A stretch of DNA of 6,838 bases from Pseudogracilibacillus sp037892545 (GTDB taxonomy: Bacteria; Bacillota; Bacilli; Bacillales; Amphibacillaceae), in contig NZ_JBBKBG010000056.1 in assembly GCF_037892545.1 (NCBI RefSeq), positions 1-6,838 of the forward strand, read 5' to 3'. Within the stretch, counting starts at the first letter, position 1; each line of letters starts with the position of its first letter. Positions 1 through 4,974 of this stretch are shown piece after piece. Position numbers and translations under genes: made by a program. The notes beneath the pieces are model-generated. The model had not been told where the DNA came from. It saw nothing but the letters and a program-made list of their open reading frames with translations, and did not search any database.

Positions 1-538
1 TAACTACTTCCGCCTCATCAATATCGGCGTCTGTTACTTCACCTGCAATATACGTAAAAGCCGTATTATTTGGTACCTCTTCATAAATTTGTGGAGCCCC
101 TTCTTTTCGCGCTTCTTTTTGATTGGAAATGGATGGCAATACTTCATATTCAACTTCCACTAATTCTGCCGCGTCTTCTGCTACATAACGGTCACTTGCA
201 ATAACCATTGCAACACCATCTCCGACATATCTTGCCGTATCGATCGCTAAAGGATATTGTTTCGTTTCAATTAAGTTCATTCCAGGAACTTTCCACGAAG
301 TTGGTACGGGATTGATTTTCCCTTCCAAATCTTTCCCGGTATACACTGCCACAACTCCTGGGTGTGCGAGCGCCTTATCTTTATGAATGCTTTTAATATG
401 AGCATGTGGATGTGGACTCCTGACGATGAATGCATGTAATAAATTCGGAATGTTCAAATCATCTAAGTATGTCGCATTCCCCGTAATAAGTTTTGGATCT
501 TCCTTACGTTTCATTCGTTGTCCAACTAGTTTACTCAT
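1..538 (-). CDS. coxL: Molybdenum hydroxylase large subunit (CO dehydrogenase CoxL/xanthine dehydrogenase family), N-terminal part
   Basis: This is the first 179 codons of a gene that continues past base 1; full-length members of the family have roughly 750-800 residues. My translation begins MSKLVGQRMKRKEDPKLITG. It contains the family's N-terminal hammerhead-domain pattern: a RKEDPKLITGNATYLDDL block, then HAFIVRSPHPHAHI, then HPGVVAVYTGKDL, then RYVGDGVAMVIA near residue 105. Such subunits carry the molybdopterin cofactor and active site, and work with a [2Fe-2S] small subunit and an FAD medium subunit. The ATG at 538 is preceded by AAAGGAG inside the end of coxS, only three bases separate the coxS stop from this start, and the genes are clearly co-transcribed. 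The active-site loop that separates true CO dehydrogenase (form I) from form II, xanthine or other heteroaromatic hydroxylases is outside the window, so the substrate is unknown. Confidence 0.88.
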   Translation of the reverse strand, partial: MSKLVGQRMKRKEDPKLITGNATYLDDLNIPNLLHAFIVRSPHPHAHIKSIHKDKALAHPGVVAVYTGKDLEGKINPVPTSWKVPGMNLIETKQYPLAIDTARYVGDGVAMVIASDRYVAEDAAELVEVEYEVLPSISNQKEARKEGAPQIYEEVPNNTAFTYIAGEVTDADIDEAEVV

Positions 539-541
539 CGA

Positions 542-1042
542 TTATTTCACTCCTTTCACTGTATTTTCTTCTCTCATAATTTCCGATGCTCTTCTAACCG
601 CATTTACGATAAATTCATATCCCGTACAACGGCAAATAACTCCTTCTAATCCTTCTCTAATTTCCTCATCTGTCGGTGTTGGATTCTGTGCTAATAATTC
701 AATACTTGCGATCATTGCACCTGGTGTACAATATCCACATTGCAATCCATGCTCTTCCCAGAACCCTCGTTGCACAGGGTGTAAGTTGTCAACTGTCCCT
801 AATCCTTCTACCGTAATAAGTTCAGATCCATCCACATGGATCGCTAATAAAGTACAAGATTTTGCTGCTCGTCCATCTACTAAAATCGTACAATTCCCAC
901 ATTGGCTTGTATCACAACCGATATGTGATCCGGTAATCCCTAATACATCACGAATAAAATGAACGAGTAACATACGTGGTTCCACTTCTGCCGAACGTTC
1001 TTCTCCATTAATCGTCACAGTAACATTCACAAGATTTGACAT
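542..1042 (-). CDS. coxS: (2Fe-2S)-binding small subunit of molybdenum hydroxylase (CoxS-like)
   Basis: This encodes a 166-residue electron-transfer subunit that passes electrons from the molybdenum site of the large subunit towards the flavin subunit. Both expected iron-sulfur domains are visible. The N-terminal plant-ferredoxin-like domain has Cys43, Cys48, Cys51 and Cys63 (CDTSQCGNC followed by SCTLL). The C-terminal four-helix domain has Cys102, Cys105, Cys137 and Cys139 (QCGYCTPGAM and ICRCTGYE). All eight ligands are present and the length is typical for CoxS/PucE/NdhS-type proteins, so the gene looks intact. The ATG start has a strong GTGGAGGTG binding site close upstream. It lies between coxG (22-base gap) and coxL (3-base gap) in one operon. 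The family assignment is secure; the choice between CO dehydrogenase, purine hydroxylase and other substrates is not possible from this subunit. Confidence 0.95.
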   Translation of the reverse strand: MSNLVNVTVTINGEERSAEVEPRMLLVHFIRDVLGITGSHIGCDTSQCGNCTILVDGRAAKSCTLLAIHVDGSELITVEGLGTVDNLHPVQRGFWEEHGLQCGYCTPGAMIASIELLAQNPTPTDEEIREGLEGVICRCTGYEFIVNAVRRASEIMREENTVKGVK

Positions 1043-1064
1043 ACAGGCACCTCCACATAAATTT

Positions 1065-1505
1065 TTATTGTTTTGCTTTTTTCTCTATATCTTTAAAAAA
1101 TTGCTTTAAAACTACTTTCGCTACACCACCAATCATTCTTTGACCAATCGTTGCCATTAATCCTGTTGTCGCAACATCTGCTGTACATGTTAACTCTGTA
1201 TTTCCATTTACCTCTTTCAATTCCATTAACGCATTAGCATCCATTTCACCTGGTTTTCCACTCGCCTTTACAAGGAGACGATAAGATGTCGGTTCGTTTT
1301 TATCGACTTGTTCTACATCTGACGTAAATTCTCCCTTAATTGGTCCCATATTAATTCCGAGTACAGCTTTATATTGCTCATCGCCTACTTCTTCAAATGT
1401 TTTACAACCTGGTAATACTGCTTTTAATACTTCCGGATTTTGGATGGTATCCCACACCTGTTGCACACTTAATGCTTTGAATTTGTGTGTATGTTTAATA
1501 TCCAC
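1065..1505 (-). CDS. coxG: CoxG-family SRPBCC protein (carbon monoxide dehydrogenase subunit G-like)
   Basis: This encodes a 146-residue protein of the CoxG branch of the START/SRPBCC fold. Recognisable features are the N-terminal strand and helix with VQQVWDTIQNPEVLKAVLPGC (residues about 14-34), the GDEQYKAVLGINMGPIKGEF strand pair, and the C-terminal GLMATIGQRMIGGVAKVVLKQFF amphipathic helix. In Oligotropha, CoxG is linked to membrane recruitment of CO dehydrogenase, but this short form has no C-terminal transmembrane segment. Other bacteria carry CoxG homologues beside molybdenum hydroxylases of unknown substrate. The start is GTG at 1505, chosen because GAAGGGGAG lies nine bases upstream and no in-frame ATG is nearby. 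It is the first gene of the coxG-coxS-coxL operon, and a cre-like site sits directly upstream of its ribosome binding site. Confidence 0.9.
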   Translation of the reverse strand: MDIKHTHKFKALSVQQVWDTIQNPEVLKAVLPGCKTFEEVGDEQYKAVLGINMGPIKGEFTSDVEQVDKNEPTSYRLLVKASGKPGEMDANALMELKEVNGNTELTCTADVATTGLMATIGQRMIGGVAKVVLKQFFKDIEKKAKQ

Positions 1506-1526
1506 TGATGATCGCTCCCCTTCTTT

Positions 1527-1540
1527 TGTTAGCGCTTACA
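1527..1540 (-). promoter_or_regulatory. cre site (CcpA catabolite-repression operator) upstream of coxG
   Basis: The minus strand reads TGTAAGCGCTAACA, a full match to the Bacillus cre consensus TGWAANCGNTNWCA; the flanking bases also satisfy the longer WTGNNARCGNWWWCAW form on both strands. It ends three bases before the coxG ribosome binding site, so it would lie downstream of the promoter, a position typical of roadblock repression by CcpA with Hpr-Ser-P. The match is seen directly; CcpA control is inferred. Confidence 0.7.
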
Positions 1541-1558
1541 TTTATTAAATAAAATGTA
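1537..1558. repeat. Inverted repeat upstream of the cox operon, possible operator
   Basis: A 7-bp perfect inverted repeat (TACATTT and AAATGTA) is separated by 8 bases. It overlaps the end of the cre site by four bases. A weak minus-strand -35-like TTGAAA (1562-1567) lies just upstream, and a poor -10 candidate would fall inside the repeat at 1539-1544. The outer half-site TACATT/AATGTA is the same as in the inverted repeat of the kynA-kynU region. AT-rich sequence makes chance palindromes common, so operator function is only a suggestion. The rest of 1559-1695 holds no gene or signal I can support. Confidence 0.35.
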
Positions 1559-1694
1559 GCATTTCAATCTATGGACCGTAAAGTACCAGATTTTCGAAAT
1601 GGATGGAATCAAAATAGGAGAAGCAAATGTAAATGGAATATATTATATTAAAATTTCATCCATAATAAGCTTGGCTAAGATCTATACAACATAT

Positions 1695-1728
1695 AAAAAG
1701 CTACCGTCTTACAATACAGACGGTAGCT
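1695..1728 (-). terminator. Intrinsic terminator of thiT
   Basis: A perfect 11-bp stem (1699-1709 with 1718-1728, core GCTACCGTCT/AGACGGTAGC) with an 8-base loop is followed on the minus strand by five T residues. It lies about 60 bases after the thiT stop and upstream of the cox promoter region, so it should insulate the cox operon from thiT transcription. Confidence 0.9.
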
Positions 1729-1787
1729 CCCTATTTAACTTTCATCAAAGATCCATTTTTTCCGAGACCATTTTTGGCAATAAACAA

Positions 1788-2387
1788 TTATGAAACTTTT
1801 CTATTTGCTTCTACTGGTTTGTTCATCGTTAAAAATGTTGGACGAACCATTAAAATTAAAATAATTACTATTGCACAACCAATAAAGTTCGCTGTCATCG
1901 TAATACTATTCGTAACAAATGAGAAGTAAATTGGTGTTTGACCCGCTTCCTCTGCATAATTTGCAAAGAAAACAACTCCCGCAATAAAATGCCAGAAATA
2001 ACGACCAATACTTCCAATCAGCACTCCAACCAAAACAGATATAATTAGCTTGGGACGATTTTGGGAACGAACCGCATTTTGCACGACGCCCATCATTAAA
2101 CCTGCAAAACCAATAAAACTAAAAGCGACAAAATACTCGATAAACGCTTGTAATGGAGTTAAAATCCATGCATCTCCAGTAACGATTTGCAAAATTCCCC
2201 AAATAAATCCAGAAATAAAACTAGCTTTCACACCCCAACGAAATGCAACAATAAAAATTGGTACCATCGCTAATGAAATCGAAATGGATGGAATCGGCTT
2301 AATTCCTGGCAATAAATCGATCAACATGGCTAATGCAGCAAAAATCGCTACCTCGAGCATCGCCTGTAATGGTAAAAACTTTTTCAC
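1788..2387 (-). CDS. thiT: Thiamine transporter ThiT, substrate-binding S component of an ECF transporter
   Basis: This encodes a 199-residue, very hydrophobic integral membrane protein with about six membrane segments, the expected size for ThiT (formerly YuaJ). It would bind thiamine at the outer face and be energised by the shared EcfA-EcfA'-EcfT module, which is not encoded here. Family-like stretches are KPIPSISISLAMVPIFIVAFRWG (about 30-52), a Glu at 84 in the FIEY stretch, and RYFWHFIAGVVFF (129-141) with His133; the Glu and His resemble the thiamine contacts of characterised ThiT. The assignment is strongly supported by the TPP riboswitch just upstream. The start is GTG at 2387, eight bases after the GGGGG binding site. 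An ATG overlapping it (2389-2387) is out of frame and is followed at once by TGA. The gene has its own promoter and terminator and appears monocistronic. Confidence 0.93.
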   Translation of the reverse strand: MKKFLPLQAMLEVAIFAALAMLIDLLPGIKPIPSISISLAMVPIFIVAFRWGVKASFISGFIWGILQIVTGDAWILTPLQAFIEYFVAFSFIGFAGLMMGVVQNAVRSQNRPKLIISVLVGVLIGSIGRYFWHFIAGVVFFANYAEEAGQTPIYFSFVTNSITMTANFIGCAIVIILILMVRPTFLTMNKPVEANRKVS

Positions 2388-2396
2388 ATAAAAAAC

Positions 2397-2455
2397 CCCC
2401 TATGATATTGTTCAACGCGTATCCATAGAGGCAAATAAGAATGGGCATCCCATTC
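2397..2455 (-). promoter_or_regulatory. Riboswitch expression platform: terminator/SD-sequestering hairpin and competing hairpin
   Basis: On the minus strand, CCTCTATG (2431-2424) pairs with CATAGGGG (2404-2397) with one G-U pair. The 3' arm plus the next G forms the thiT ribosome binding site, and six T residues follow directly. The hairpin could therefore end transcription, hide the binding site, or both. Upstream, GAATGGG-ATG-CCCATTC (2455-2439) forms a 7-bp hairpin. GAGG at 2458-2455 could alternatively pair with CCTC at 2431-2428 and disrupt the terminator stem. The pairings are read from the sequence; the switching mechanism is inferred. Confidence 0.7.
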
Positions 2456-2463
2456 CTCGTGTC

Positions 2464-2549
2464 ACCACATCCCTACGTTAGTATTAACTAAACAGGTTCG
2501 AAGGGTCTGGACATTGTCCACTCTCAGCAAAAATTGCTCCCCCTGTGAT
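2464..2549 (-). ncRNA. TPP riboswitch (thi-box) aptamer upstream of thiT
   Basis: On the minus strand the aptamer runs from an ATCACAGGGGGAGC start, through the invariant CTGAGA (2527-2522) and ACCCTTCGAACCTG (2506-2493), to a GTAGGGATGT end. These are the hallmark conserved blocks of the thiamine pyrophosphate riboswitch. P1 can form from ATCACA (2549-2544) and TGTGGT (2469-2464). Thiamine pyrophosphate binding is expected to turn thiT expression off. Confidence 0.96.
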
Positions 2550-2550
2550 A

Positions 2551-2579
2551 CGTATATTGAATTACTTCCATATTATCAA
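2551..2579 (-). promoter_or_regulatory. SigA-type promoter of thiT
   Basis: On the minus strand, TTGATA (2579-2574) and TATACG (2556-2551) are separated by 17 bases, matching the SigA consensus at five and four of six positions. Transcription would start about at the first bases of riboswitch stem P1, which fits the usual layout. Confidence 0.65.
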
Positions 2580-2599
2580 AAATAGTGTAAAATACAAGA

Positions 2600-2629
2600 C
2601 CTTTACTTATACCTATCATATAAATAAGG
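2600..2629 (-). terminator. Possible weak terminator after the formamidase gene
   Basis: Just after the stop of the alpha/beta-hydrolase gene, the minus strand can form an AU-rich stem of about 11 pairs (2629-2619 with 2611-2600) with one G-U pair, one bulge and a 7-base loop. It is followed only by TCTTGTATTTT, an imperfect U-tract, so termination would be inefficient and read-through towards thiT is possible. Confidence 0.35.
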
Positions 2630-2639
2630 AATGTGAATA

Positions 2640-3452
2640 CTATTCTCTAAAAATCTCTTTCACTTTCTCTAACAATACTGGCCAGGATTTTGTATCCGGT
2701 TGGATGATAGCATAATGTTCTAAATCTGGAAAAGGGATGAGTTCCACCTTCGTCCCCGTTGCATGTGCTCGTTCATCAAACTTTTTACTCATCGCAAATG
2801 GAACTGCAATATCTAATTCACCGTGGATGAGCACGATATTGGACGAAATCGGTAATAATGTACTCGGTGATCCGTGCTCATATCTTTCTTTATATTGTGC
2901 TGGTGTTCCACCAAGCAGATCACGTGTCGGGTTCACATCTGAACCAAATAACTTTTCTTCCCAATGATGGATTTGATACATCGTTTCCAAATGACTAATT
3001 CCAGCTAGACTAAGTACTCCTTTTACTGGAAGTGGATTTTTTTCAAAACGGATTGGACTATTTTCAGGTATGTTTTCTTGAGCAGCCGCCCATAATGCCA
3101 AATGCCCTCCAGCAGAATGTCCTAATGTAACAACCCGCTCCATATCAATCGGATATAATGGTGCTAGCTTTTCGACGTATTGCAATGCTGCACTCACATC
3201 TGCAAACGTCCCCGGCCAACCACCTCCTACATGACCGACACGACGATATTCTATATTCCATGTCGCGAACCCATGCTTTGTAAATGCGTTTGCTAATGGT
3301 CGGATATGCTTTAAATCATATGCCTGTTTCCAAAATCCCCCATGAATAATAACGATCATTGGAAAAGGGCCATCCCCCTTCTCAGGCAACCGTAGTTCCC
3401 CGAATTGTTCTCTATCCTTTCCATAAAATATCTTTTTGAAATGATCCTTCAT
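2640..3452 (-). CDS. Alpha/beta-hydrolase, probable AFMID-type kynurenine formamidase
   Basis: This encodes a 270-residue cytosolic serine hydrolase. Its HGGFW sequence at 37-41 is the HGGxW oxyanion-hole motif typical of animal and yeast kynurenine formamidases. The nucleophile elbow GHSAGGH places Ser113, and Asp214 (HGELDIAVP) and His246 (LEHYA) complete the likely catalytic triad. It follows kynU by 12 bases, with its binding site AAGGAT overlapping the kynU stop, and kynA lies divergently upstream. Context therefore points to hydrolysis of N-formyl-L-kynurenine to kynurenine and formate, the one step of the pathway not covered by kynA and kynU. The usual bacterial enzyme, KynB of the metal-dependent cyclase family, is absent from the window. 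The hydrolase fold and motifs are seen; the substrate is inferred from motif and neighbourhood. A general carboxylesterase is the alternative. Confidence 0.82.
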   Translation of the reverse strand: MKDHFKKIFYGKDREQFGELRLPEKGDGPFPMIVIIHGGFWKQAYDLKHIRPLANAFTKHGFATWNIEYRRVGHVGGGWPGTFADVSAALQYVEKLAPLYPIDMERVVTLGHSAGGHLALWAAAQENIPENSPIRFEKNPLPVKGVLSLAGISHLETMYQIHHWEEKLFGSDVNPTRDLLGGTPAQYKERYEHGSPSTLLPISSNIVLIHGELDIAVPFAMSKKFDERAHATGTKVELIPFPDLEHYAIIQPDTKSWPVLLEKVKEIFRE

Positions 3453-3464
3453 CGAAACACATCC

Positions 3465-4751
3465 TTATGCCACAACATCACGTTTGTTTTCATACTTTTT
3501 ATAAGTTTCTTCTCCCATAATCGTTTTTAATATTTGCACGACCATCCATACATCATGATAAGACGTGTACAATGCAATTGGTGATAAACGAATCACATTC
3601 GGTGCTCTAAAATCTGGAATAACTCCTGCATCCTTTAACGCCTTACAAATTCTCGCAGCTTCTTTATGTGCTAAGCTGATATGTCCGCCACGTCTGTTCG
3701 CTTCTCGTGGATTGGTAATTTCAAATCCAAATCCAGCTAATTCATGATCGATTAAATACATCATATACGCTGTTAGACGAAGTGATTTCGCACGTACATT
3801 TTCAATTCCTATTTCATTAAACATCTCCAACGAACCTTTTAATGGTGCCAGCGATAACACATGAGGAGTCCCTAATTGGAATGCACTTGCTGTTTGTGCT
3901 GGAACAAAATCATGGGCTAAATCAAATTGTTTCTCCTTATCTGAACTGAACCAACCACGTAACCCAGGTGTTGTCCCTAAATGTTTCTCATGAACGAATA
4001 AGCCCCCAACACCTCCTGGTCCACTATTTAAATATTTATAATTACACCACATCGCAAAATCAACTCCCCAATCATGTAATTGATGTGGAAGTGCACCAAT
4101 GGAATGGGCTAAATCAAAACCGATCATAATATTACGGCGTTTCGCTTCAAATGCTAATTTTTCCATATTTAAAATTTGGCCACTCCGATAAAGTACAGAA
4201 GGCAATAAAATAAGTGCGACATCATCTGTCATCATTTCGATAATTTTTTCTTCTGACAATGTCGAGCCATCTTCACTCGATACACGAACTAAATGTGTTT
4301 CTGGCTGTAAACCTCGTAAAAGCAACTGGCTTTGCAGTGCATAAATATCTGAGGAAAACGTTAATTCATCTGCTAAAATTTTATTTTTTGTCTCTGTCGG
4401 CTGAAAAAATGTCGCCACTAATTGATGAATATTCGTCGTAATCGAACCTGTCACAATCGTCTCCTCTTTTTTGGCGCCAATGAGTGGTGCCGTCAATTCC
4501 CCTAATTGTTCCGACATATAAAACCATGCTGGGTCAGCTTGCAACCAACCATCAATCGCATATGCTTTCCAATCCTCTAATGCATCTAATAATGCTGTTT
4601 CACTCCGTTTAGATAACAACCCTAAGGAATTTCCATTCATATAATACTCTTTTTCTTTCACATAGAATTCTTCTTTATAAGCTGCAAGGGCATCTTTTTC
4701 ATCCAATTGTTTCGCAAATGACTCTGTTACCTCGAATGAATTCGCTTCCAT
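3465..4751 (-). CDS. kynU: Kynureninase (PLP-dependent)
   Basis: This encodes a 428-residue fold-type I PLP enzyme that cleaves L-kynurenine to anthranilate and L-alanine. Family features are YYMNGNSLGLLSKR near the N-terminus (about 36-49), FDLAHSIGALP with the PLP-pyridine Asp213, and NYKYLNSGPGG with Schiff-base Lys239. Length is normal and no break is visible. I start it at the ATG at 4751 because AGAGGAG lies eight bases upstream. An in-frame ATG ten codons earlier (4781) has no binding site, and the true Shine-Dalgarno lies inside that extension. The gene is first in a two-gene operon with the formamidase and is divergent from kynA. Its promoter probably overlaps the kynA promoter region. 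Confidence 0.96.
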   Translation of the reverse strand: MEANSFEVTESFAKQLDEKDALAAYKEEFYVKEKEYYMNGNSLGLLSKRSETALLDALEDWKAYAIDGWLQADPAWFYMSEQLGELTAPLIGAKKEETIVTGSITTNIHQLVATFFQPTETKNKILADELTFSSDIYALQSQLLLRGLQPETHLVRVSSEDGSTLSEEKIIEMMTDDVALILLPSVLYRSGQILNMEKLAFEAKRRNIMIGFDLAHSIGALPHQLHDWGVDFAMWCNYKYLNSGPGGVGGLFVHEKHLGTTPGLRGWFSSDKEKQFDLAHDFVPAQTASAFQLGTPHVLSLAPLKGSLEMFNEIGIENVRAKSLRLTAYMMYLIDHELAGFGFEITNPREANRRGGHISLAHKEAARICKALKDAGVIPDFRAPNVIRLSPIALYTSYHDVWMVVQILKTIMGEETYKKYENKRDVVA

Positions 4752-4809
4752 TTTATCTACTCCTCTTTCTTCAAATGTCATCTATTAAAATGCTTTTCCG
4801 AATGCCAAA

Positions 4810-4838
4810 TTGACACAGTTTCTACATTAAATTATAAT
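4810..4838 (+). promoter_or_regulatory. Consensus SigA promoter of kynA
   Basis: TTGACA (4810-4815) and TATAAT (4833-4838) are separated by exactly 17 bases, a perfect match to the SigA consensus. Transcription should start near 4845, giving a 5' leader of about 130 bases before kynA. Such a strong promoter in front of a catabolic gene suggests that repression sets the expression level. Confidence 0.85.
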
Positions 4839-4847
4839 TTTAATGTA
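4823..4847. repeat. 9-7-9 inverted repeat over the kynA -10 box, candidate operator
   Basis: TACATTAAA (4823-4831) and TTTAATGTA (4839-4847) are perfect reverse complements separated by seven bases. The loop contains most of the kynA -10 box, and the right arm overlaps a candidate kynU -10 on the other strand. A protein dimer bound here would block kynA transcription and could block kynU too. The repeat is seen directly; the repressor is unknown and is not encoded in this window. Confidence 0.6.
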
Positions 4848-4871
4848 TAATAAAGTAGGTTATGAATGCAA
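4844..4871 (-). promoter_or_regulatory. Weak candidate promoter of kynU
   Basis: On the minus strand, TTGCAT (4871-4866) and TATACA (4849-4844) are 16 bases apart, matching the SigA consensus at three and four positions. It is the best minus-strand candidate in the divergent region and would leave a kynU leader of about 85 bases. It overlaps the inverted repeat and faces the kynA promoter. Confidence 0.35.
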
Positions 4872-4925
4872 GTTTCTATTACAGTAAAAAATATTGCGCA
4901 GCATAATTTCTGTGTGTTTTTTTAA
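4866..4925 (+). CDS. Possible 19-residue leader ORF upstream of kynA
   Basis: An ATG at 4866, six bases after AAAGTAGG (one mismatch from AAAGGAGG), opens MQVSITVKNIAQHNFCVFF and stops at 4923-4925. It starts about 20 bases after the predicted kynA transcription start and ends exactly at the U-tract of a hairpin in the leader. A second overlapping ORF from ATG 4862 would encode MNASFYYSKKYCAA but has a poorly spaced binding site. Neither contains Trp, so classical tryptophan attenuation is not supported. Such short ORFs arise easily by chance. Confidence 0.25.
   Translation: MQVSITVKNIAQHNFCVFF
4895..4923 (+). terminator. Possible attenuator hairpin in the kynA leader
   Basis: TGCGCAG (4895-4901) can pair with CTGTGTG (4910-4916) through an 8-base loop, with three G-U pairs, and is followed immediately by seven T residues (4917-4923) and preceded by an A-run. 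The shape is that of an intrinsic terminator, but the stem is weak. It lies between the kynA promoter and the cre-like site. Confidence 0.35.
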
Positions 4926-4932
4926 AAGAAAA

Positions 4933-4946
4933 TGTTAGCGCATACA
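4933..4946 (+). promoter_or_regulatory. cre-like site upstream of kynA
   Basis: TGTTAGCGCATACA preceded by A matches the cre consensus WTGNNARCGNWWWCA, with only the last flanking base off. It sits 12 bases before the kynA ribosome binding site and well downstream of the predicted transcription start, as expected for roadblock repression by CcpA. It differs from the coxG site at a single base when both are read on the plus strand. Confidence 0.6.
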
Positions 4947-4974
4947 GCCTTTTTGTTTAAGAGGAGGAACCATT

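Noticed and set aside
426..962. 178-codon open frame on the plus strand
   Set aside because: It is antisense to coxS and the coxL start, both of which have clear family motifs and good binding sites; the translated product resembles no family and has no binding site.
1599..1793. 64-codon plus-strand ORF in the cox-thiT gap
   Set aside because: No Shine-Dalgarno, it runs through the thiT terminator stem and into the thiT stop region, and the product looks random.
2050..2391. 113-codon plus-strand ORF
   Set aside because: It is the reverse complement of thiT, whose identity is fixed by its riboswitch and membrane topology.
4752..4781. Ten-codon N-terminal extension of kynU from the ATG at 4781
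   Set aside because: There is no binding site before 4781, whereas AGAGGAG sits correctly before the ATG at 4751; the extension would encode that binding site.
4889..4909. Imperfect palindrome around TGC-GCA-GCA as a second operator
   Set aside because: The arms have two central mismatches and the region is better explained by the overlapping hairpin that ends in the T-tract.
4845..4974. T-box or tryptophan-codon attenuator in the kynA leader
   Set aside because: No T-box core sequence is visible, and neither short leader ORF contains a Trp codon.
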